Positions 1 through 6,700 of a stretch of 12,662 bases of DNA are shown here, piece by piece (the stretch's first letter is position 1; the number at the start of each line of letters is the position of its first letter). The DNA lies in the NCBI GenBank assembly GCA_002762705.1, contig PCVE01000037.1:4414-17075 (forward strand), written 5' to 3'. The notes below the pieces were generated by a model. The model was not told the origin of the DNA and made no database searches. It worked only from the letters and a program-made list of their open reading frames with translations. Origin of the DNA: Candidatus Woesearchaeota archaeon CG11_big_fil_rev_8_21_14_0_20_43_8. Lineage in GTDB: Archaea; Nanobdellota; Nanobdellia; Woesearchaeales; CG08-08-20-14. Made by a program: the position numbers and the translations under genes.

Positions 1-550
1 TATCATCATAGAACATTTTCGCTTCTCTGAAATATTTCCTTCGTTTTTCAATATCAATGGAAGGGGTCATCATCATGATCCCGATCAGCTTGATGTTGGC
101 AAGTTCTTTGATCCGATCAATTATCTGGCGTGCATCATCAAGCGCAGCGCCGGTCTTTGGATCTTCATCACCAAGATATATCTCGACCATGACATCCATG
201 ATCTTCTTGTTTTCTTCTGCTCTCTTATCAATTTCTTCTGCGAGCGCGATAGAATTCACAGACTGGATGACATCAAAATGTTCTACTACTTTCTTTACTT
301 TGTTCTTCTGCAGATTCCCTATGAAATGCCAGGTGATATCAAGGTCTTTTAGTGCTTCGATCTTTGGCAATGCTTCTTGCAAGTAGCTCTCACCAAAATC
401 CCTAATGCCAGTAGAATATGCTTCTTTGATGGATATTACAGATCTCTTTTTCGATACAGCGACAAGGGTGGCTTTCCCGATCTCTTCCATGATATGTCCG
501 ATAGCTGTTTTGATACCCATCATGATTGGTTCGTCAGCGATATGTGACAT
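1..550 (-). CDS. yggS: YggS/PLPBP-family pyridoxal-phosphate homeostasis protein (partial, C-terminus off the left edge)
   Basis: I translated this by hand from the minus strand: 183 codons from ATG 550 with no stop before the window edge. It is a fold-type III PLP-binding protein of the YggS/PROSC family, which buffers free pyridoxal phosphate and has no established catalytic reaction. Visible motifs are TLVAVSK at residues 28-34 (K34 is the expected PLP lysine), RDFGESYLQEALPKIEAL at 50-67 and WHFIGNLQKNK at 74-84, then LIGIMMMTP near residue 155. The usual GEN in the second motif is GES here. Family members are about 220-235 residues, so roughly 40-50 residues are missing, including the C-terminal phosphate-binding loop. 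ATG 550 places the PLP lysine at the usual depth (about 35). ATG 523 or 520 would also be in frame, and no clear Shine-Dalgarno decides between them. The start overlaps the preceding gene by 17 bp, so it is probably the last gene of the 1579-to-1 operon. Family assignment is secure. Confidence 0.93.
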   Translation of the reverse strand, partial: MSHIADEPIMMGIKTAIGHIMEEIGKATLVAVSKKRSVISIKEAYSTGIRDFGESYLQEALPKIEALKDLDITWHFIGNLQKNKVKKVVEHFDVIQSVNSIALAEEIDKRAEENKKIMDVMVEIYLGDEDPKTGAALDDARQIIDRIKELANIKLIGIMMMTPSIDIEKRRKYFREAKMFYDD

Positions 551-1031
551 TGAAGAATTGTCTTATGGTCAACCAGAGATGATTTGCGTCTTCGATCGCA
601 AGACCTTCTGCCTGTCTTGTGTATGTTTTATAGATGAACCGATCAAATAATTCTCGTATGAAAAAATAGAACGGCTTGTTCACCATCTTCCCTTCATAAT
701 CTGTCTCGATCATGACTTCGATCTTCACATGTATGTTGCCTTTCTGTATCTTCTTTTTCTTCCCATCCATCTCTACGACGACATCATGGCAATCAGTGAT
801 GATAAATTTTGTCTTCAAGATATTCTTGGCATAATCTGATGTCTTCTTCCATGGCGTGAACTTTAGCTTGATCTGTTTTCCAGTTTCTTCCACAATCTCT
901 TCATAGAACGGTTCGAATCGATCATATCCTTTGTCAGTTATCCAGTCATCTACTATACTGTACAGATCATCGATGCTGAACAGACCAGTGTATTTGAAAT
1001 TAAGAATCTTTAAGCTTCTTTTTTCGCCCAT
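534..1031 (-). CDS. Conserved hypothetical protein, second of two tandem paralogs
   Basis: The product is about 165 residues, soluble, with no signal peptide or membrane segment. I do not recognise the family. It is clearly paralogous to the gene just upstream. Both begin with a strand-like F-K-[YF]-x-G-x-F motif followed by D-x-L-Y and a tryptophan helix. Both carry V-x-x-x-DGKKKK-x-x-x-G-x-I-x-V in the middle, then TDYE, and both end in a long C-terminal helix containing LW. Alternating beta-like stretches followed by one long helix would fit a small alpha+beta sandwich, but that is a guess. Two starts exist. ATG 1037 overlaps the upstream stop by 4 nt. I prefer ATG 1031 because GGTGA at 1038-1042 lies exactly 6 nt before it, the spacing used by the small ORFs near 2440-2550. 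The 3' end overlaps yggS by 17 bp, which suggests coupled translation. Confidence 0.8.
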   Translation of the reverse strand: MGEKRSLKILNFKYTGLFSIDDLYSIVDDWITDKGYDRFEPFYEEIVEETGKQIKLKFTPWKKTSDYAKNILKTKFIITDCHDVVVEMDGKKKKIQKGNIHVKIEVMIETDYEGKMVNKPFYFFIRELFDRFIYKTYTRQAEGLAIEDANHLWLTIRQFFNVTYR

Positions 1032-1033
1032 CT

Positions 1034-1579
1034 TCATTCACCATTATCTTTAAGTTCTTCATCATATGATTCTGGCCTGTCAATTTCGGCCATCCTATGA
1101 GACGTCATGCCAATCGCAGCTTTTAATTTCTCATTTAGTTCTTGCACTCTGTACCAAAGATAGTCAGCATGCATTGTATCTATATCATGGAGCAAGATAT
1201 ATTTTTCTAGGATCACTTTCAATCTCTCTTTTATCGGCGAAGAAGACCATAATTTCTCATAATCTGTATGGACTTCCATTGTTGTCTCTACAAATATCCT
1301 GCCTTCTATCATCTTCTTTTTCTTCCCGTCCTTGACCACTTCGATCTGTTTGAATTGCTGCGAATAGAACCGTAGATGCACCATGTACATGATGTAGCCA
1401 GTAACTTTTTTTTCGCCATGATATTTTATCTCGACTTCAGCAGGTGGTTTATGTTTGTACATATCTTCGATGAGATTGAAATGGTCTTCCTGGAGCCAAT
1501 TATATCCGGTCTTATACAACCGATCAAAATCAAAGGTCCCTCTGAACTTGAACCTTGTTGTCTTCATCTTGATGACCAT
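1034..1579 (-). CDS. Conserved hypothetical protein, first of two tandem paralogs
   Basis: The product has 181 residues with no signal peptide or transmembrane segment, and I cannot name the family. Landmarks shared with its downstream paralog are FKFRGTFDFDRLY near the N-terminus, a YNW helix, KDGKKKKMIEGRIFVET near residues 83-99, HTDYE shortly after, and a long helix with DYLWYRVQEL. Beyond that helix it has an acidic tail of about 25 residues (DRPESYDEELKDNGE) that the paralog lacks, so the copies have diverged at the end. It heads the operon. A TATA box (1603-1610) is centred about 28 nt before ATG 1579, which implies a leaderless mRNA starting at or next to that ATG. An internal ATG at 1567 is less likely given this spacing. 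The two copies and yggS are packed with overlaps, so the three products are probably made together. Confidence 0.82.
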   Translation of the reverse strand: MVIKMKTTRFKFRGTFDFDRLYKTGYNWLQEDHFNLIEDMYKHKPPAEVEIKYHGEKKVTGYIMYMVHLRFYSQQFKQIEVVKDGKKKKMIEGRIFVETTMEVHTDYEKLWSSSPIKERLKVILEKYILLHDIDTMHADYLWYRVQELNEKLKAAIGMTSHRMAEIDRPESYDEELKDNGE

Positions 1580-1602
1580 GGTATAAAATATTGAAGAAAG
1601 CG

Positions 1603-1616
1603 TTTATAAAGGTTTT
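1603..1616 (-). promoter_or_regulatory. TATA box with BRE-like element for the 1579 operon
   Basis: Read on the minus strand this is AAAACC followed by TTTATAAA. The order BRE then TATA, about 28 nt before ATG 1579, is the archaeal arrangement and predicts a leaderless transcript. Confidence 0.65.
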
Positions 1617-1643
1617 TATCGATATGCTAAAAACATCATGCTT

Positions 1644-2207
1644 TTAGGATTTGATTATGTAATTGACAACTTCTAAAAGCAATGCCACGACATCTTTTCT
1701 TTCCTTCTTTAAGTATGCGTTCAAGGTCTTTAGTTCCAGTATCTGAGATTCTATGACTTCTTCTTTGTGCTCTAATGATGTGTTCAGATTATCGATCAGA
1801 TTGATCTGTTCATCTATCCTCTTCTGTTTGCCGTCGATCAATAATGATAACTCATTATACTTGTCAAGCTTCTCTTTCAATGGTGTATCGTCCTGTATGT
1901 ATTGCAGGTCTTCACATGAACAGTTCTTCTCGATGATTATCTGCTGCTCGATGATGTCTGGCTTGATGAACAATGATATGCCTAATGATAATATCAGTAT
2001 GATTATGATGACATAGAGATAATTGATGATTCCACCTGAATGTCTCTGGCTAGTCGATATATTTATTGGCTCTTTTTGTTGTGGTCCCTCTTGCAATTCA
2101 GAGATGCATTGATCCACAAGCGCCCTATCATATCCTTTTTCCAGAAGCGCAGATCGTATATGACTCATACGGAAGCCTTTTTGCTGTCCGTGTTTTAGAA
2201 TATGCAT
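1644..2207 (-). CDS. Single-pass membrane protein with N-terminal UBA-like helical motif and extracellular coiled coil
   Basis: The product is about 187 residues in three parts. Residues 1-38 form a compact helical motif, KGFRMSHIRSALLEKGY followed by DRALVDQCISEL. It matches in pattern the last 35 residues of the large surface protein at 3787-10362. A low-complexity linker leads to a hydrophobic segment at about 60-82 (IINYLYVIIIILILSLGIS), a good transmembrane helix. The rest (about 109-170) is charged heptad-like sequence typical of a coiled coil, with a CSC pair and possible N-glycosylation sites (NCS, NTS) just after the membrane. The likely topology is N-terminus in the cytosol and coiled coil outside. 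I chose ATG 2207 because the TATA box at 2237-2245 is centred 34 nt upstream and AAGAG lies 6 nt before it. An in-frame GTG at 2225 would extend the protein by 6 residues but sits too close to that TATA box. Specific function is unknown. Confidence 0.78.
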   Translation of the reverse strand: MHILKHGQQKGFRMSHIRSALLEKGYDRALVDQCISELQEGPQQKEPINISTSQRHSGGIINYLYVIIIILILSLGISLFIKPDIIEQQIIIEKNCSCEDLQYIQDDTPLKEKLDKYNELSLLIDGKQKRIDEQINLIDNLNTSLEHKEEVIESQILELKTLNAYLKKERKDVVALLLEVVNYIIKS

Positions 2208-2236
2208 TATGCGCTCTTTTGTCACTCTATAGCCTC

Positions 2237-2245
2237 TTTTATATA
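2237..2245 (-). promoter_or_regulatory. TATA box for the membrane/coiled-coil gene
   Basis: The minus strand reads TATATAAAA, centred 34 nt before ATG 2207. A transcript starting near 2215 would have a leader of about 8 nt. A second AT-rich box at 2261-2271 could also serve either strand. Confidence 0.5.
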
Positions 2246-2287
2246 TCTCATATCATCACTGATATATAAAAACTTTGCGGGATTTAA

Positions 2288-2303
2288 GAAATAGAAAAAA
2301 ATC
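2288..2303 (-). terminator. T-rich terminator after the small ORFs
   Basis: Read on the minus strand, the sequence at the end of the 44-codon ORF runs into ATTTTTTTCTATTTC. This is the U-tract style of archaeal intrinsic termination, with no hairpin needed. Confidence 0.4.
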
Positions 2304-2436
2304 ATGCAGACATGAAGCCCACACGGATGCTGTCTTCTATTGGGAAGGCTATATCATCATCGAATCTTCTCTCTGTATACAAGTGCTGTACGCAAAATCC
2401 ACCGATGATCTTTCCAAGCGCTGTTTTTTTGTTCAT
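2302..2436 (-). CDS. Small protein, 44 residues, unknown function
   Basis: This was found by reading the minus strand directly. It has ATG 2436, 44 codons and TGA 2302-2304. The product begins MNKKTALGKIIGGFC and ends SIRVGFMSA, with a central acidic and aromatic stretch, TERRFDDDIAFPIEDS. There is no convincing transmembrane helix and only one cysteine. The reason to believe it is the ribosome binding site: GAGGTGA at 2443-2449, six nt before the ATG, a 7-nt match to the archaeal anti-Shine-Dalgarno. It follows the 28-codon ORF by 19 nt, and that ORF has the same kind of site, so the two look like a miniature operon. A T-rich run directly after the stop would end the transcript. I recognise no family. 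It could also be a fortuitous frame, but two such sites at correct spacing in a row argue against that. Confidence 0.62.
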   Translation of the reverse strand: MNKKTALGKIIGGFCVQHLYTERRFDDDIAFPIEDSIRVGFMSA

Positions 2437-2442
2437 ATCGAT

Positions 2443-2449
2443 TCACCTC
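2443..2449 (-). promoter_or_regulatory. Shine-Dalgarno site of the 44-codon ORF
   Basis: GAGGTGA on the minus strand with a 6-nt spacer to ATG 2436. It is among the strongest ribosome binding sites in the window and is the main evidence for the small gene. Confidence 0.65.
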
Positions 2450-2455
2450 TGCTTT

Positions 2456-2542
2456 TTATCTGATCTGGTTCTCCATTGTGATCTGCTTGATCCGCTGAAA
2501 AAATATCTGTTCGATCTGTTTTGTATCAGGCGTTGTTGTCAT
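2456..2542 (-). CDS. Small protein, 28 residues, unknown function
   Basis: This was found by reading the minus strand directly. It has ATG 2542, 28 codons and TAA 2456-2458. The product begins MTTTPDTKQIEQIFFQR and ends with ITMENQIR. After the first seven residues it could form one amphipathic helix. GAGGTGA at 2548-2554 sits 5 nt before the ATG. A TATA-like TTAATAAA at 2578-2585 is centred 39 nt upstream, which would start the mRNA just before that Shine-Dalgarno site. Alternatively the ORF is read through from cbf5, whose stop lies 152 nt upstream on the same strand. It may be a real microprotein or a leader peptide controlling the 44-codon ORF 19 nt downstream. The sequence alone does not distinguish these. 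No family recognised. Confidence 0.55.
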   Translation of the reverse strand: MTTTPDTKQIEQIFFQRIKQITMENQIR

Positions 2543-2547
2543 GTGAA

Positions 2548-2554
2548 TCACCTC
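2548..2554 (-). promoter_or_regulatory. Shine-Dalgarno site of the 28-codon ORF
   Basis: GAGGTGA on the minus strand, 5 nt before ATG 2542. The surrounding bases (AGAGGTGA then WTC) repeat almost exactly at the next ORF's site (2443-2449). Confidence 0.6.
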
Positions 2555-2694
2555 TAGGATTGATTTGGGGGTGTTTCTTTATTAACTTCAGCCGGCCATG
2601 TCCAGTGGACTGGGAAGATGCCGAAACGTAGAATTCTGTGTTCTTATGGGTATCTCTGGTGGGTTTTCATAAGACTGATTAGAAGTTATGGTCG
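2555..2694. other. Non-coding interval between cbf5 and the small ORFs
   Basis: About 140 nt with no supportable gene. It contains a TATA-like TTAATAAA (minus strand, 2578-2585) and an inverted repeat, GTCCAGTGGAC at 2600-2610 overlapping CCAGTGGACTGG at 2602-2613, next to a GCCGGC palindrome at 2591-2596. The repeats could be an operator or a short hairpin in the cbf5 3' region. No T-tract terminator follows the cbf5 stop on the minus strand, so readthrough toward the small ORFs is possible. Confidence 0.4.
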
Positions 2695-3684
2695 CTATTT
2701 GATGTACTTTGGATATGTGCCGGGTTCCATGAAGACCTTGTCGATGCGCACGCAGACTCCTTTCTCTGCTTTCTGTATGTCTTCAGAGATCATCACTGCA
2801 GTCCCAAGCGCCACTAATTCATCTTTCAGGCTCATCACAGCGATTATGTCGTCTTTATTTATGCCACTATGGAACCTTGCGACTCCGGGTATACAGAGAT
2901 TTGATCCATGGCAGAGCGGGTTGATTGTAGTATCAGCCACCCAGACCATTGGCAGGTGTTTCACCGCGTTCTCCATCGGCTGGACCACTTTTCTGAGAAA
3001 TCTCTCATTTCCTTCTTCTTTGTAGAAATAAAGCGCGTCTGATATGTCCTGTAGGGTGAATGCTGTGCTCTCATCTATCGGTCCGGCCTTTGTCCTTCTA
3101 AGTTCAGCCATGTGAGCGCCGCTTCCTGCTTTGATGCCCATATCATGAACCAGTTTCCGGATATATGTCCCGCCTTGGCACCCGACCTTGAAAAGTATGT
3201 TCCTTCCATTTTCAATCTCGAGGATGTCGATGTAATAGATCTCACGTGTCCTCAATTGTCTTTTCACGGCGCTCCTGACTGGCGGCATCTGTTCGATTTT
3301 TCCAGTGAATCCTTCGCATAATTTGTATATCTCATACTCAGATATCTCTTTATGAAGATTCATGAGGCAGACGTATTCTTTTCCAGCGTTCAGTATCGCC
3401 TGGACTACTCTTGTGGCCCTTTCTATCGCTACTGGGAGGACACCAGTGACACCCGGATCCAAAGTGCCTGAATGTCCGCCTTTGTTTACACCCATGATTT
3501 TCTGGAGATATGCAGATACTTGGTGTGATGTCGGGCCTTTAGGCTTGTCTACATTGATTATGCCATATTTGATGAGTTCAGGGATCGGTCTTTTGTCTGG
3601 CTCTGTCCCATATTCTTTGCATGGGGTCAATTCTCGTTTGATGAGGATCTCTCTTTTTTTCTTTTCAAATGGCAAGGTCGACAT
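2695..3684 (-). CDS. cbf5: Archaeal Cbf5/TruB-type tRNA/rRNA pseudouridine synthase with PUA domain
   Basis: The 329-residue product is the catalytic subunit of archaeal H/ACA ribonucleoproteins (with Nop10, Gar1 and L7Ae). It converts guide-selected uridines in rRNA to pseudouridine and can also act on tRNA U55. The N-terminus (LPFEKKKREILIKRE, then KYGIINVDKPKGPTSH at 39-54) is typical of archaeal Cbf5. The catalytic loop GHSGTLDPGVTG is at 70-81 with the nucleophile D76. GKEYVC (Y104) and GGTYIRKLVHD (171-181) complete the active site. LRRTKAGP follows near 195-202. A C-terminal PUA domain (about 245-325) should hold the ACA box end of the guide. Length and motif order are normal, so it is probably functional. 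A TATA-like TTTATTAA (3709-3716) is centred 28 nt before ATG 3684, implying a leaderless transcript divergent from the large surface-protein gene. Bacterial-type TruB is unlikely given the N-terminal extension. Confidence 0.96.
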   Translation of the reverse strand: MSTLPFEKKKREILIKRELTPCKEYGTEPDKRPIPELIKYGIINVDKPKGPTSHQVSAYLQKIMGVNKGGHSGTLDPGVTGVLPVAIERATRVVQAILNAGKEYVCLMNLHKEISEYEIYKLCEGFTGKIEQMPPVRSAVKRQLRTREIYYIDILEIENGRNILFKVGCQGGTYIRKLVHDMGIKAGSGAHMAELRRTKAGPIDESTAFTLQDISDALYFYKEEGNERFLRKVVQPMENAVKHLPMVWVADTTINPLCHGSNLCIPGVARFHSGINKDDIIAVMSLKDELVALGTAVMISEDIQKAEKGVCVRIDKVFMEPGTYPKYIK

Positions 3685-3708
3685 GTTCTCTTGGGATAAA
3701 GCTGGGTG

Positions 3709-3716
3709 TTAATAAA
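3709..3716 (-). promoter_or_regulatory. TATA box for cbf5
   Basis: The minus strand reads TTTATTAA, centred about 28 nt before ATG 3684. This spacing predicts transcription starting at the start codon. Confidence 0.55.
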
Positions 3717-3730
3717 GATTACTATAGAAA

Positions 3731-3740
3731 TATTTATATA
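3731..3740 (+). promoter_or_regulatory. TATA box for the large surface-protein gene
   Basis: TATTTATATA preceded by the purine-rich AGAAA (BRE-like). Transcription would begin near 3760, giving a leader of roughly 15-30 nt depending on the start codon. It lies back to back with the cbf5 promoter, separated by about 15 nt. Confidence 0.55.
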
Positions 3741-3762
3741 TGATAATCTTCGTAGGGGAAAC

Positions 3763-3790
3763 GGGTGAGTCAGTATTAGAAAAGAGGTGA
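3763..3790 (+). promoter_or_regulatory. Ambiguous translation start region of the surface-protein gene
   Basis: Two Shine-Dalgarno-like sites occur here. GGGTGA (3763-3768) lies 6 nt before an in-frame ATT at 3775. GAGGTGA (3784-3790) contains the GTG at 3787 that is the only conventional start codon in frame. No ATG/GTG/TTG lies at the usual 5-6 nt after the second site. Initiation may use the GTG inside GAGGTGA or a rare ATT. Confidence 0.4.
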
Positions 3791-6700
3791 AGAATAGATT
3801 ATTCATTGCTATTTTGCTAGTTGTCACCTTTTTATATGCGTATTCTTCTTTTGCTGCGACAAAGACACTCTGTCCTTCTGGTTGTGATTATGATGATCTC
3901 TCAGACGGGCTTTTTGGAATAAACAACACTGCTGACTCTCTTGTCATCAATGGAAGCGGGATGTATTGGGTGAATTCGACTTCGTTCTATAACATCAGTG
4001 GGATGATTGAAGTGAGTTCTGATGATGTCTCGCTTGATTTCAATGGAAGCACTGTATTTGGCGATGAGAGCAATATCGGCGTATGGGTGAATTTCTCAAA
4101 TAATGTCACTATCCAGAATAGTGTTCTTAGTAATTTTAGCCGGGCAATATATGCAAATTACTCATCTAATCTGACTATTTTCAATAACACACTGATCATG
4201 TACACTAATTCATCATATGCGATATATCTGCGTAATATAACTCATTCTTCCGTCACATTCAACAACCACACTTCAATTGGTGTCACTACAGATGTGGGAG
4301 TTTTATTATGGTATAGTCAGAATGGTATCATCAACAACAACACCCAGCATGGCAGGACTAACATAAGATCACCAGTAGTCTCATTCTCAACCAATACGAC
4401 TGTAATCGGCAACTATCTGACAAGCGGAGGAATGCAATATACTGGTTGGTATTATCTTGGATTGGATCCTATTCCAATGTTCAGACATAATATTTATGAT
4501 AATATGTTAAATGGTCTTCCAATTGTTCTTGTCAAAGACTCGCCCGGAACATATCTTGAGAATAATGCGAGTATAAACCAACTGTTTTTGATGGATTCTG
4601 ATAATTCTGTCTTTGACAACCTCACATTCGGAGCAGAGTTTGGTGGTCTGAACTTAGCTAATTCCAAGAACATCACTTTATCAAATGTGGAGGTGGATAC
4701 AGAAAATTGTGTGAGGGTGGAATTCCAGAATATAAGTGAAAGCCGGTTTGAGAATATCTCAATCAACATGACTGCTGGTTATGATACAACTTGTTCCCAA
4801 CAAGCGTTCTGGAATTATCACGGGTTTTCTAATAATATTATTCGAAATTATTCTGTTTATGAAAATGATTATGGAGTAACTAACTTTGCGTTATATTTCT
4901 ATTCGTTGTATCTTGAATCAACAAACAACACTTTCATCGATTGTAGCTTTGTCGCAAGGAATGTGTCAAAACTCGCTTTGTTAGGCAGCTACGTGGATGG
5001 AGATCCTGTTATGTATCTGCGTTTCTTGAACACTCGTTTCATCAACAACGGAAGCTATGCTATTATCATTGGCGAAGATGTCTCATTAGATTTTGTCGAT
5101 TCTTATATCGAAGCGCCATATGGCATCGATGTCCATTTTGATTATACCAATGCCAAGGCTTATTTTCTGAACACTACATTCAACCGTGGCAGGGTGAAGA
5201 CTGATTCAGGCATTTCTGCGAACTATACGGTCGCGTGGTACCTCGATGTCGCATTGAATAATACTGCTGGTTCAGCATTGGATGGGCTTAATGTGTCTGC
5301 ATACAATTCGACTGGTGATATGCAGTTCTCCGCAATATCTGTCGGTGGTGTCGCACGATTGAATCTGACTGAATACTGGTCGAATATGACACATAATTTC
5401 ACGATGGGGAACTATACTGTGAATATCTCTGGCTTTGGCTATGAGATGCAGTCTTTCTCTGTGAATATGACCGAGAACAGAAGGGTCAATCTGACATTCG
5501 AATGTCCTTTGGTGGTCGATTACTGGTGGAATGTCACATCTGACTTATACTGCCAGCATCAGACCATGACACTGAACAGCAACCTGACAATTGCATCTTC
5601 TGCGAATGTGGTGTTTGATAATGTGACTTTGATTATGAACTCTTCGGGGAATGTCCATAACAAGCTGTATAGTTATGGTAATCTTACTGTGAATAACTCG
5701 AACATCACTGCAGGCAATAGTTCGGTAGATTATATCTGGCGAAATGAACAGCCAGGACATCTAGTTCTTGAGAACTCCATTGTAAGCGAAGTCTGCGGGA
5801 ATGCGTCAGCGTCATGGTCGATCTATAATTCTCTTTATGTCGCGGCAGATCACTCAATCATCCGGAACAATGACCTTCTATTTGATTCAGATGCAGGTGA
5901 AAGCGGTCTTGGTGTGAAATCCGCATCTGATGTGATCATAATAAACAACACTATCATTGTCGGTTCTGGCAGCAGTGGTTCTCTGTACTTAAATTATGCA
6001 AAAAATGCAACTGTGGATTCAAACAATATCACAAACACTGGAAATTATTCTTATGGGTTATATAGTCTCTTCTCAAACGGTGGTCTGTTCACAAACAATA
6101 CGATCAGTTCTGTAGTCTGGTCTGCTATCAGGCTATATAAATCAACAAATATGACTTATGTCGAAAATAATCTATGGAATAATCTTTCTTCTACAATCAT
6201 TTATCTTGATGGCACGACCAATAGTGAATTCAATCATTCAATCGATACAACTAATCTGGCGAATGGATATCCTATTTTGTACTATAATGGCATCTCAGAT
6301 ACTGTCTTTGAGAATCAAGTGATGTCTGGCCAGCTGATAATCACCCAATCAACAAACATCACAATAAGAAATATCACATTCGACTCAAATTCAACGGGCA
6401 TATTTTTTGGGAAGGTGAATGATTCTTTGGTGTATGATGTTGCATTCAAGGATGCGGGCGATTGTATGTGGGCATTTCGTTCTGAAAACATCACATTTTC
6501 AGATATTTTTGCGAATATTACCGGGTTTGGCGCCTATATCCTTTATTCTTTTTACAGTAATAATCTCAGACTCTCAGATTCATCATTCAATCTGACAAAT
6601 TCAAGGTATCAAAGAGGAATATCTAATATAAACTCTTTGAACTTCAGCATGGAAAACTCGTTGATAGATTCGTATTCATATCTCTTATTCTTCGAAGGCA

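Noticed and set aside
57..650. Open plus-strand frames opposite yggS and the second paralog
   Set aside because: The minus strand here has clear YggS motifs and overlapping operon genes. The plus frames have no ribosome site and a composition typical of antisense shadows.
2207..2225. GTG 2225 as the start of the membrane/coiled-coil gene
   Set aside because: The TATA box is centred only 16 nt upstream, so that transcript would start after this codon. It is not fully excluded, because a second AT-rich box at 2261-2271 could supply a longer mRNA.
2275..2557. Open plus-strand frames of 62 and 81 codons opposite the two small ORFs
   Set aside because: They have no Shine-Dalgarno site, and the minus strand carries two ORFs with strong sites. 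They look like antisense shadows.
2614..2694. Possible H/ACA or C/D guide RNA next to cbf5
   Set aside because: I could not find paired H/ACA hairpins with a properly placed ACA, nor C and D boxes at suitable spacing on either strand.
3627..3827. Minus-strand 66-codon frame across the cbf5 start and divergent promoter
   Set aside because: It overlaps cbf5 in another frame and crosses both promoters, with no recognisable ribosome site or domain.
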